Assembly: GCF_001649575.2 (NCBI RefSeq)
Contig: NC_051431.1
Coordinates: 17,856,671-17,920,670 of the forward strand
Length of the DNA: 64,000 nt
Direction: 5' to 3'
Origin: Kryptolebias marmoratus
Taxonomy: Eukaryota; Chordata; Actinopteri; Cyprinodontiformes; Rivulidae
Shown: one piece after another, positions 13,641 through 24,295 of the stretch
Layout: the number at the start of each line of letters is the position of its first letter
Numbering within the stretch: position 1 is the stretch's first letter
The notes under the pieces: model-generated
What the model was told of the DNA's origin: nothing
What the model saw: the letters and a program-made list of their open reading frames with translations, nothing else
Databases searched by the model: none
Made by a program: the position numbers and the translations under genes

Positions 13641-15354
13641 TAGGGACACAATCAAATTCTTGTATAAATAAAACCGGTTAACTATAACCTGTTAGCCAGC
13701 CTTTCCTTATTTCTTCTTTTCATTGCAAATCCCCTAAAAAAAGAATATATACATTTTAAAAATAATGGAAATGACAGTGATTTTGATGCTCTCTTTGTTA
13801 GTATTTAGAGTCCCATAACAGTTTAGAAAAGATGATGTAAATGTGTCTTACAAGGCAGCAACATTTATATTCCCCCAATGAATCAGTGCACCTGCATATA
13901 AATCTGTTATACTGTAGCTGTCTAGACATGTGTCATTGGTTTATTGCAGTCCCACTAAAACCATCCTCTTTTTTGCTGCTAATAATATAATATGGTATTT
14001 CCCCTTCTTCTTTCATCAGCTATCAATCTTTGCCTACATCCCACAGGATCGGATGGGGAGGGAAACAGCATTTCAAGCTTTTGAACAGGTGGACTCCTCC
14101 TTCCTCGTCCCTCTTTTGCCTACCCTCCTTTTCCAATCAAACAAACATCAAACTCCATTCAGTTGAGATCTAATAGGGCCCATAACCTTTGCCCTGCTTG
14201 GACGGACCCCCAAAGAGGGCCTCCTTCACCTGTTATTGTGCTGCTGGCTACACCTTCCGACTGGCATAGCCCCTCACTCAGGCCTGTCTTTGTCTTTCTG
14301 CAATTCCCTCTGACTTTGTTCAGTTAGTTAACCCAACTTCCCCTCCCTGCTGGGAACTCTGACAGAGAAAGAAGAAAGGGGGGTAAGGGGGTAGAAAGTG
14401 GAGGACAAAAGGAGGGCGAAATAAGAAATTTGTATGCCTTTTTTTATTTTTCATTTCATTTAACAAAAGAAAACTAGTCTCTGGACATTGTGGGAAATCC
14501 TCTCAAACTTCTCAGTGTCTGACTTGTACTCTCTCTTAATGAGTGAGCTAGCCTAAAACTCTTCTCACATGAGATTAGGATGTTAGTATCAGTCTATGAG
14601 CTCCCAAAGACACACAAACACACTCACTCAAACAGCACCAATAAACAAAAGATTAACCAAAAGAAAGGGATTATCAGTCAACTGACAGGCAGGGAGATGA
14701 ACCCTCAGCTTGTTTTGTCTTTTTTGAAGGATTTGAATGGGCATCACCCTGACCGGGAAAATGAAGCTCCAGTTCCACTAGACAAGAAGCTCATCTCGCT
14801 CATAGACAAAGGCAGCTGCTGCCACACATGAGTGAAGGCATTTCTGAGAGGAGGCTGTTCACTCCACTGCACCACTGAAAAGAGACTATGGTTGTTTATT
14901 GGTAGCTCAGCAGTTTAACACACACACTTAGTCTGTGTCTGAATTGAACTGATTAAATTGTTATACTACCACATAAACTGACTCACGGGACTTGAGGGAT
15001 ATTATTGATGACTGCATTTATCTTAGAGCTGCTGGATGATGTAACAGAGTCTGGACAAGAACAGGTCAAAAAGGAGCTTAACACATGCTCATTTAGGCCT
15101 GAATGGCATTGGAAATTTGGACTTTCAACAAACGTCATGAAGGCACCAAAATTTTGGTGCTTTATTGACATTTGCACAAATTTTACTTTATTGTCATTTT
15201 ATTAAATTAATGAACAAATGTTTTATCTCTAAGAGAAATAAGGCAGACACTCAAGCAGAGGAGTTTTAAATATTTTGGTATCTTTTTTTGCAAGAGATTG
15301 TATGATGCAGGGAGAGATGAACCACTAGCTCAGGGCTTTGTCTGCATTAAAGAA
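13641..15354. other. Intron, no gene seen
   Basis: Ordinary AT-rich sequence, with a pyrimidine-rich stretch at about 14090-14130. No exon with good splice sites was recognised. Confidence 0.5.
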
Positions 15355-15835
15355 GACAATGATCCAGACTGTATAAAAGTAAGTTGGAAGACAACACTCT
15401 TGATTTACTAGCCGATCTATATTTTAACCAAAAGAATGAGATTCTGGACACAAACAGCTGAAATGGACTTCCTTTGCAGGGTGCCAGGATCAGCTTCAGC
15501 GATAAGATGAGAAGTTCCATTATCTGGGAGGCATCAAAAGTAGAGTCACTTTTTCTCTGCATTGAAAAGAGTCAGTTGTGCATCTGATTAGGATCGCTCC
15601 AGGACACATTCCCTTGAAGGTTTTTTAGCCACTTCCTTTTGAGAAGAGATCTGGGGGAAGACCCAGAATTCACTGGAGGGTTTCGATGTCCTCTCTGGTC
15701 TGGGAATATCTGGATTCCTAAAAATGAGCTGGAGAGTGTCAATATTGGGAGGGAGGTCTAGACCTGTCTTGATTGGCTGTATCCACAATCCGATCCCAGG
15801 TGAACAGTTAAAGATAAATGAATGGATGAATGGAA
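15355..15835 (+). mobile_element. LINE fragment, 3' end of reverse transcriptase ORF (RTE/Rex3-like)
   Basis: In one frame at about 15437-15481 the DNA reads QTAEMDFLCRV, a degenerate form of the C-terminal motif that follows the reverse transcriptase domain in RTE-type LINEs. In DNA, CTCTGCATTGAAAAGAGTCAG, GACCCAGAATTCACTGGAGGG and GGTCTGGGAATATCTGGATTCC follow in the order of the teleost element. The fragment ends near ATGGATGAATGG, in keeping with a GATG-type tail. A stop soon after the motif and several frame changes show it is dead. The Rex3 assignment is from memory of the family. Confidence 0.75.
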
Positions 15836-18800
15836 TTTTAAAAAGCCAAATATTGGCATGACATTCAGGTGCATGATGAATGTATGTAAGCTTTTCACCC
15901 AATCTGTTAATACGACCTATACTATACAAAACATTTAACATTGGAAAATCCAGCAAAACCCCAGATTACATCAAGTCAAAGCATTTTACATCCAGTATCA
16001 CCAAAAGGGAATGCTAGCTATAACAAAAAGTGGTAGCTATTAGGTCTTTCATATATCAGAAACTTTGCCCAGTACTGGCCTTCAACACTGATGTCACGTT
16101 TAAATTATTAGACAAGATTTTCCGCAAATCCATAAAATATCATAGCTATTACTACATTTAACATGTAACAGCCAATTCTGTTTCTTGCACACGACAACTC
16201 CCAAAACAAAGTTCACTGTCTATGTTACGATTCATTGAGCATCAATGGAAACAAAGTTTATTATGAACTGCTCATTCATTGCTGCCAAGAGTTCTTCAGC
16301 GGCCAGTTTGTGCTGTTCTCGTGAGTTCCCACAATGTTCCTGTAAGCACAGCACTTTGACAACAGGCATTCACAAGGTCTTTGCAGATCCAAGACTTTTC
16401 CACTTTGAATTTCTGAAAAAGTGCATGTGAAAATGTGAAGATGTGTGTCCATTGAGCAAGAGTGTGAGTGACAGAGAGGTTCATCCCCAGGGCCTGCCTT
16501 TCTAAGCACTACTTTGGGCAAGGGTATCTATGCTGACAGTAAATGTGGAGAGGTGGCAGGGGCTGGAGGATTAGGGGGGCTTTTAGTCGAGACTGAGAGT
16601 GGCTTTTTCTTCATGTGACAGAAAGAGGTGACGGGCCATCAGCGTACAGGGGACAGGCAGACAGCCAGCCAGAGACATCTGCATTCATTCAGGACAGCGG
16701 CTTATCCGTGCACAGAAACACGCCCACTTGAAACGCCCTTCTTATACACTCTCACACTTTGTTTTGCTCAACACACAAAGCTTTGATTTCAGAGAATCCC
16801 TGTTGCAAAGGTTTGTACTAACTGTGTTTATGGCAACAGCAGTAAAAACCTGCAGACTATCTTAAAATTGTAACTGTGAGAGTTCTTTGTAAACCTCCCA
16901 AATTTCAGTTGGCAGGAATGGCAAAGACAGGTCTGCCTCTGCTCAAACATCTGCCACTCCTCCTCCTTCCATCCACCCATCCTCTCATGACCAGGAGGTC
17001 GAGAAGACAGCCAGAGCCAGAAAAGGCCCTGCCCAGCCATCTAATCCTTTACTCTCATTCACCATCACTGCTAATCTCCTCCTCCACCTCCCCACTACCA
17101 CCACCAACGCAATCGCCTCTACCTCCGCTTCTCACTGAAGAGGTGCACAAAGACCCTCTAAGCAGACCCTGTCCCAACGTCCCACCCCTTCTCACATCCC
17201 TAACCTGCTCCACCCATTGCCCCCTTACAGCAGGAGGCGCACAGCTCTCTAAGCTCATCCCGAGGGGCTGCGAGTTTTGGTGAGCCCAAATGTTCATTGA
17301 GTGCCAGATAACTCCCTCCTGGACTCAGCCTTTCTGACCCATTGTTGCTGCTACTGAGAAGAAAAAAAACAAAACACAAATGGAGCTTGAATTTCAATGT
17401 GCCTCAATAACTCAGAAATAGAGAAACAGCAGAATATGGACTTGTGCAATACAAGAAAAAGAATACAAGAAACTTGCACAAATATTTCAGCAAGTGCAGG
17501 TCAAGACATCCCTATTCTAACACATAGCTGTTTAAATGCCACAGTTTAAGAAGTTTTCTTTTATTTTTAAGTTATTTCAATAATTTACACAGAAAATTTG
17601 TAAAATAGATGATCAAATTTGTTCTGGGAAATGCCTGAGAGTCACAAGAGTACATAAGAGGCCATTTGAAATTTTATTTCTGTCAGTAAGGTGGGGTTCA
17701 CATTAGTTAATTGTATCTTTATGGTTCATTGTTTGTGTACAGAGAAGAAATGTGACTTGAAGTCAGAAAATTGGCTCTTATATTTTGGATTTTGATAACA
17801 GATCATATTTTCTGCCAGGTTTATAATAAAATCTAACAAATTTGGTAAAATACTTTTTAAATTTGCATTTGTTTAGGGTTTAAAGGAAAATATCATAACA
17901 AAACTTAAGTATTAGTTTAATGATCTTTTACCTTTATAAAATAATTTTAGTAATATAGTATTCAGTATGCCAAAACAAGTTTGTATGAAAAAGCTGATGG
18001 TTGTGACAACAAAATGTGATAATGTTGCAATGAAGCTTTTGGAATGTCACTTTGTTGCATCTTTATTTATTTCAAATAATATTTAGCAGAACTGAATTCA
18101 GATGACTGTAGAGCTTGTTCTTTCAAAGAGGTAAGTCTCAGGTCATTATCCTGCAGCAGTATAAAAAATGTCTCAGATCAAATGCTTCTTTTCTTCTTGC
18201 AGACATTGTCAAAATTCTTGTTGTTTGATTTATTTTGTATTCATTTTTAGTTTATTTCTATGTTCATTAAAAATATCTTCAAAATTGTCCTTTTAGATCC
18301 TTTTCTTTATGCAAACTTTTCTTATTGCTGTATTTAAATTACGTATATTGTCCACTGAACAAAATATTTTCCTGTAAAGGCCTTAGTTCTTTATTTAAAC
18401 TTAACATGTTGAGTTAAAAACTCAAGCACAACCTTAAAGAACAGCCACTCATAAAAATCAGTAGCTTATACATTGTTCTTATAACAATGACATGCTCAAA
18501 AACATGCAGAGATCACACATACACCTGCACAGACGCAGTGTGCATGATCTGTAGCATGCACAGTACCTCAGTTCTGCATAGGATGGTGTAGGAGAGCCTG
18601 ACAGACCCCTCACAGCTGCCTCTCCACTTCTTATTTACAGAAGCTATCTTTCCCATAAGTCACCATTCCTGTATTCATAAAGCATCCTGGACGCCATAAC
18701 TCAATCTTTCCCCCTTTATGAATAAAGCTCCCAAATTTATGGTGATGGCGCCGAGGAGTGGTGGCCTCCACAGTGACAAACTCCCTGCCCCACCCACCCC

Positions 18801-20664
18801 ACCAGTCTGTCACCACGGGCTCGGGTCCACTCAAGGCCCCTACATCAAAGGCTCCAGGTGGGCGTGCCACTTTATCGCTCCCAGGTCGGTGACATCACCT
18901 TGCTTCGCCGCACAGAATTGATGATGAAAGCAAGCATATCTGTCTTCACTCACATTTACCAAATCAATTTTATTTTTTACAGACCCTCTACAGGGTTATT
19001 GGCATATTGACGCTTTGCAGGCGGGAGGTTGGGAGGAGGAATGGTGAATGAGCGGGCATGGGAAAAAAGAAGGGGGGGGGTGGCTCAGTGGGGATAATGG
19101 CATTTACCATATTTAATGCAGAGGGATGTCATCACTGAATATCCATTCTGAATAATGTGGCATTTCATCATAAATTCTTTACAACTTATTTACTTAATGG
19201 AAAGAGTTATAGCTAGCTGTCAGGACGGTAATTAAACAATGTGATACAGTGCTGCCTCGCCAGGATCCCATCTTTACCCCCCACCCCCCACCCCCCCAAA
19301 CACACACACACACCCCAACACACTCCCACACACATACATCCAAGCTCCTCAGACCTTTAAATACATATTATTATTCACGATCCTCATAAATTACAACTGG
19401 ATTAAAATTCATGAAACCCCTATTTCTTTTATTTTCTTCCCTTGGGGAAAAAAATAACAATAATAACCCAGAGAACCTGTTCAACCAGCTGTAACTCTTT
19501 TTGGTAAAGATAGGCACGTCTTCTTTTTTAATTAAAATTACAATGCTAAGTGAATGAGATAAATAATTTGTGCTCACTTTCATTTGACAGTTGTGTATTT
19601 TTGTCTCATTTAACAGCTGATAACACGGAAGAGGACATATGTATCACAGTGGATGCAAATAAAAAAGTTTATTATTTGAGACAAGACCACTGTTTGCATT
19701 TAAAAATCAAAGAAGAGAAGTTATGTTAATATATCGAATCATCTTTTTATTTGAATCTGTGACTTCTCCCTTTATAAACTGCACAGTCAGCCATTTTTAA
19801 TAAGCTTGGCTCTGTCCAACAAAAGGACAAAGCCCTGAATGTGAAGAACCAAACCCTCACTTTTAAATTAGGGGGGATCTATTCAGAGAAACTAAATGAG
19901 GCTGATACTCTGGCAGCCCACTTCATCCTGCTCCATAAAACCAAGCAAGCTTGACACTGACAGAACCCACAGCTAACCTTTGGCCTTGTCCTGTGACCCC
20001 CACCTTCGATTTTTTTGTCTGCTGACCAATATGCCATTCGCCAATAGTCACACTGGGTCTCTATAGTTAAGGACGAAGAAAGGATTTATGGCTTTTTATT
20101 TTAATTGAGCTAAGAGCACAACGTCAACTCAGTTTCTTTCAGATGCACTGAGCTAACATTACATCACTGGGCAACAAACGGCTACAACAGCCTTGTGGCC
20201 ACTGGGCTAAATGTGAACATGACGACATGGGAGGAAATGAAAAGAGAACTGATGTGAATGCTGCAGTGCATGTTGGCCAAGGAAAACCCCTTGTTACAAA
20301 TATGCCACAACTACTGCAGAAAAAAAACAAACTATGATTGCAATTTTTATGTTTATACTAGCACTAAAGCTGAAAACACGTTGTTATAAGAACAATTTTA
20401 TTTAAGCTGCCATAAAATCTAATCCAAAATTGTGTGATTGCAATTGCCATGTCTTGACATTAAATAGCACATATAAAAATGCATCTGAAACTCAGCAAAG
20501 CAATCAATTTACTCTCAAGAATATGCCTAAAAAGCTCTTCTTTAAGTAGGCAACAAAAGAAGAACCACATCTACCAAACTGACATTTTTGACTTTCAAAA
20601 CTACAATAAATTCTTTAAATTAAAACTATCAAATACAGTTTCATAATGACAAAAAAAATATGTA
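15836..20664. other. Intron just downstream of the PR exon; candidate conserved blocks
   Basis: No further exon was found. Clean candidate conserved blocks are 18630-18770 and 19085-19250 (ATTTACCATATTTAATGC, GGTAATTAAACAATGTG). At 16940-17230 there is a C/T-rich, low-complexity stretch giving a 135-residue proline/serine/leucine ORF that I reject. A C/A-rich run lies at 19276-19320. Confidence 0.35.
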
Positions 20665-20677
20665 TGTTCTTACCTCC
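20665..20677 (-). other. Splice donor of the PR exon
   Basis: On the minus strand the exon ends GGGAG and the intron begins GTAAGAAC, a near-perfect donor. Without splicing, translation would continue for only ten codons ([10 protein letters not shown]) before a TGA ending at 20641. Human MDS1 is known as a short protein made by reading past this same junction, so a similar truncated product is conceivable here, but no polyadenylation signal was seen just downstream. Confidence 0.9.
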
Positions 20678-20999
20678 CAGCCTTGAGTGGGATCTTGGAG
20701 GCAAGGGCTGTGTTCTCCTTCATAAGGTCCAAAGCGTTCCCCAGTATTCACCTTCCTGCGGCTCCAAATGCCGAGACCAGCACCTGGAACTGCTGACTCT
20801 CTCAGTTCAAAGTCCAGAGGAATGGTCACGTCAGTTTGGGTTAAAAAGACGCTTGGTTGCTGGACTGACTGAGGTGACAACTCATCATCAGATAGCGGGT
20901 CCTCTGCCAGGGTTGAAGTGAGCGTGGGATCGCCATTAGAGCCACAAATGTCATCTAAGATGTTGGCTGGATAGAGGGCAAAGTCATCATCACCATCAC
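20674..20999 (-). CDS. mecom: Internal coding exon with start of PR/SET domain, MECOM (PRDM3)/PRDM16 family
   Basis: Read on the minus strand, this 326-base exon begins with two bases (GT) of a split codon, gives 108 full codons and ends in phase 0. Residues 1-60 are an acidic, Ser/Thr-rich leader starting [10 protein letters not shown]. From residue 63 it reads [16 protein letters not shown], then [10 protein letters not shown], and it stops after DPTQGWE. The Pro-Gly-Ala-Gly-Leu-Gly-Ile-Trp stretch is the first strand of the PR/SET fold in PRDM3 and PRDM16. The exon end after Gly-Trp-Glu matches the known MDS1 exon 2 boundary of the MDS1-EVI1 (MECOM) transcript. Proteins of this family are nuclear zinc-finger regulators, reported as H3K9 methyltransferases, acting in blood stem cells, craniofacial development and brown fat. 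FGPYxGE and DPxxGWE favour MECOM over mammalian PRDM16, while the (S)DGD near the start recalls PRDM16. Family assignment is firm; the choice between paralogues, and so the symbol, is inference. The rest of the PR domain and all zinc fingers lie outside this exon. Confidence 0.9.
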
Positions 21000-21022
21000 C
21001 TAGGAGAGGAACAGAGTCTATA
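21000..21022 (-). other. Splice acceptor of the PR exon
   Basis: On the minus strand the tract TGTTCCTCTCCTAG precedes the exon at 20999. It is pyrimidine-rich and ends in CTAG. The reading frame requires one base from the upstream exon (phase 1 intron). If that base is A the split codon is AGT (Ser), giving a Ser-Asp-Gly-Asp start. Confidence 0.8.
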
Positions 21023-24000
21023 TTTGAAGATGTTGTTCAGAGACATTTTTTGTTCAAGTTAAATCACAAACTGAACAGTTTTTTTTTCTTCCAAGACAGA
21101 AACAAGCTCCCCAGACGCATATTTTTTCATCTTTGCTCAGAAGTAAAAAGTATAACAGTGGTCATGCATAAAAGAATGTTTTTTTTGTTTTTTTTTCATT
21201 GGGGTTTTGTGTGTATTCTGCGTTTTATCCGCAGCATCAGCAGTATGAGTGATCTCACTTTTGCAAATCAAATAGAAACTCTCATGTGAGATTCAGGCTA
21301 ATTAAAACTCAGAAAAGTAATACAAAAAAAGAGGCAGAAACCAAATTCAAAAAATTTGTTGATTTTTACTATGCAACAAAAATGCAAGTGGAACATTGTG
21401 TACCAAAGCTATGACTTGTTACACATTTCTCAAATCACCTGTAGATGTATTTTGAATTCTGGACTATGACATGATAAATTAATAACAATCTTGTAGGCCC
21501 CAACAACAAAAACAGGTTATATTTGTCATTTGGTTGAGCGAGGCAAACAGGGACTGCTCAGCATTGTACTGCTCTGGCCATATGATATTTCCTTTTCCTG
21601 AACTCTTTCAGCACTGTGCAGTGAAAACAGTGGCAATCACAGGAGGGTTAATTGTGAATAGAGTGAAACAGGACATAGACGTATGACCTCCTAAACCCAC
21701 ACTGGGCTTCTTGGAGTGTTTGGAATGAGTAAAAGTGAGTGATTAAATTAATCACAGCTACATTATAAAAAGTAATTTGGTTGAAAGAAGGGCTGAAATC
21801 AGACAAATCTGCATGTAAAAGCAAAAGAAAGAAGGGAAATCGGTGAGGACAATAAAGTGCAAAGGTAGGCATGTTTTCAGGCAAATCTGCACAGAAAGCT
21901 GATGAAGAAGCAATCAGACATGACAGACTGCCAGCCAGGTGTCACACACTGAGACAGACAGACACTAGAAGCCGGAAACGATCCACAGGAATCTGCCTCT
22001 TTGCGGTGGGCTGTACCTAACGCAGGCTGACAGGTCACGGGGAGAAGGGGCTCTGCTAATGAGGCTCAACAACCCATCCCTGCACTCAGGAACATTCCTG
22101 AAGGGCTGCCTGTGTGACACTGTACCTCTGCTCTGTCAGCTGTGGAACCCTTAATCCAAACAGATACATACACACAAACTCCTTGCTCACTGGCCATGAA
22201 TTAACAATCCTTCTGATTGACTGAACGGGTCATTGTGGCTGGCCACAGGTGGTCGTGAACTAACCAAAGAAATTACCTCCAGACTTTGATAAAAATCATC
22301 GAACACTTGCTTCCATCTTATTTTGACTGTATTTAAAACAAAAAAAGCCTAATTCATCATGTCTATATGTGCAAGTCCAAGGTCAGCATACAAAACTCAA
22401 ATGCTGCGTAAGTCGCGTAAAAGCTGTTTTTCTTTGCCAGTTAGGAATTATAAGTCCTGTCAAAATGTACTTGCTGTGGGGGGCAAATATCTCTGCATGA
22501 AAAAATCTGTGGAATCAGCTGTCTGTTCAAGATAGATGCCAGTGTTTTCTGTGTTGCACTGTAAATGTGTGCATTTGTAGAAATGTACAGCATTTATGAT
22601 TTGATCATTTCTCATTCTTTCCAGTATCATTTTATTACAGTTTCTGTTTTACCACACACACAGTGAGGGTCCAGCATGTGAATGACTCTACAGAGCTCCA
22701 TGACATTCATTGTTCTGTGGGAGTGTGATGGTTTTCAGTACAGCGTCTGTGTAACATGGTTACAGACCTAGATGTGACGTTTGCCATATGTTAGAGGGAC
22801 AAGGGCTTTTAAAGGTAACTGGATCCCTTTGTTGCTGTTTCTCCTCGGAGCACCCCTCCTCCCCATGTTGGTCTCCAAATTTATATTCAATTCAGACCAG
22901 ATATTCTCTCAGTCCACTAGATTCAGTGAGAGCACCCCAGCTCATAAACATATATATTTTTATAAGGTGAATGTTAGCCGAAGACAAATGCCCCACATTG
23001 GGAGTTTTAAATATTGTGGTTTCATGTGCAGATGACTGATAGGTTAAAGAGCGTGACTCTGCTTAGCCGTGTTGGGCGGCAGGGTGAATGCACACAGATG
23101 ATCAGATTGCTATTTGTGAGTGTGACTCTGTGTGTGTGTGTGTGTCCACACACAGTTCTGTGAAAAGCAAATTGTCCTATTTGTTTGTTCAGCGATGGAC
23201 GTTACTTCATTACTATGAGCTGACGCCCCTCATCAACGAAGGAATTCAGCTTTCAGTGGGGGAACTCCAGCTGGGAGTAGCATCAAATTTTCAAATTGCA
23301 TTAAGAACATAGATGGGGCGGCATGATAGCAGACGGAAGCAACTGTTACAAAATAACAGAACTAAAACAACTTTGATGTTGATCTACTAACAAGACAACA
23401 GATAAGATATAAAGCAAAAAAGCAACAAAAAAAAAAGTTTGGAAAACAACAATATCTCCTCAACCAAATCGGCTATTATCACAGGAAAATACATCATGAC
23501 ACCTTGCTTAAACAAAGACATGCACACGCTTGCTTATATATCATGCATTCAACTGCTCGATGTGCAATTCATTAATTTTTATTAGGAGGGGAAAAACATT
23601 TGTTCCCAGGCCTGCTATCTGCATGGGTGGAATGATTTTCACCTCTGCCACAAGGTGTTGAGCGGACTCATACATCACATGATTACCCCGAGCAGCGAGC
23701 AGGGCCGCCATCATCAGGGAGTGAATTAAAGATGATAGAAAGAGCTATTAATCACTGTGACAAAGCCCCTAATGGAGGTGTGACCCAGCGACTGCTGACG
23801 GGACGCCAAGGGAACGTACCCACGGGACAAATGGATACATATGTTTACAGAGAATAACCTACCTGTGGACACAGTCAGCTCCTTCTCTCTCAGGTTTAAC
23901 ACAGTTTTTCTGATACTAATTGTGTTTTGCTTGCTATTTTTAGTCTTTACTACAGTCTTTACTCTCTTATCTTATTGCTTGTTTTAGGTGATGTAAAACA

Positions 24001-24047
24001 CTAAGATCAGTACACTATCTATTGTATTGAAGAGGCCTTAAATTACA
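21023..24047. other. Intron just upstream of the PR exon; candidate conserved block 23570-23860
   Basis: No exon seen. A GT microsatellite lies at about 23127-23145. Positions 23570-23860 are clean and motif-rich (CATTAATTTTTATTAGG, GAATTAAAGATGATAG, GAGCTATTAATCACTGTG) and are a good candidate conserved enhancer. Confidence 0.35.
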
Positions 24048-24062
24048 AAAAAAAAAAAAAAA
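24048..24062. repeat. Poly-A run
   Basis: Uninterrupted run of about 15 A directly before the hAT-like MITE. Confidence 0.8.
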
Positions 24063-24072
24063 GCATTTTGGA

Positions 24073-24295
24073 CAGTGGTGTATAACCCTGGTCCTTGAGG
24101 GCCACAATAGTTGTTTCCCTGCTTCAACACACCTGATTCAGTGGTTGAATTACTTCTTCAACATGTCCTCAAATTCTGCAGAAGCCTGTTAATCACAGAC
24201 ACATTCAAATCAGGTGTGTGGAAGCAGTCAAATATCTAAAGCATGCAGGACAAGGTGCTCTAAGATCTAGGATTGAACGCTTCTGCCTCTCATTT
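24073..24295. mobile_element. hAT-like MITE with terminal inverted repeats
   Basis: The left end begins CAGTGGTGTATAACCCTGG and continues TCCTTGAGGGCC. The right end, reverse-complemented, begins CAGAAGCGTTCAATCCTAGA, a diverged inverted copy. Inside are CAACACACCTGATTCA and its inverted partner AATCAGGTGTGTGGAAGCAG, so the element is largely self-complementary. This layout matches a common teleost non-autonomous hAT-type element with CAG ends. No clear eight-base target duplication remains. Confidence 0.75.

Noticed and set aside
16876..17283. 135-residue plus-strand ORF
   Set aside because: Comes from a C/T-rich low-complexity stretch; composition is Pro/Ser/Leu only and no domain or splice context is seen.
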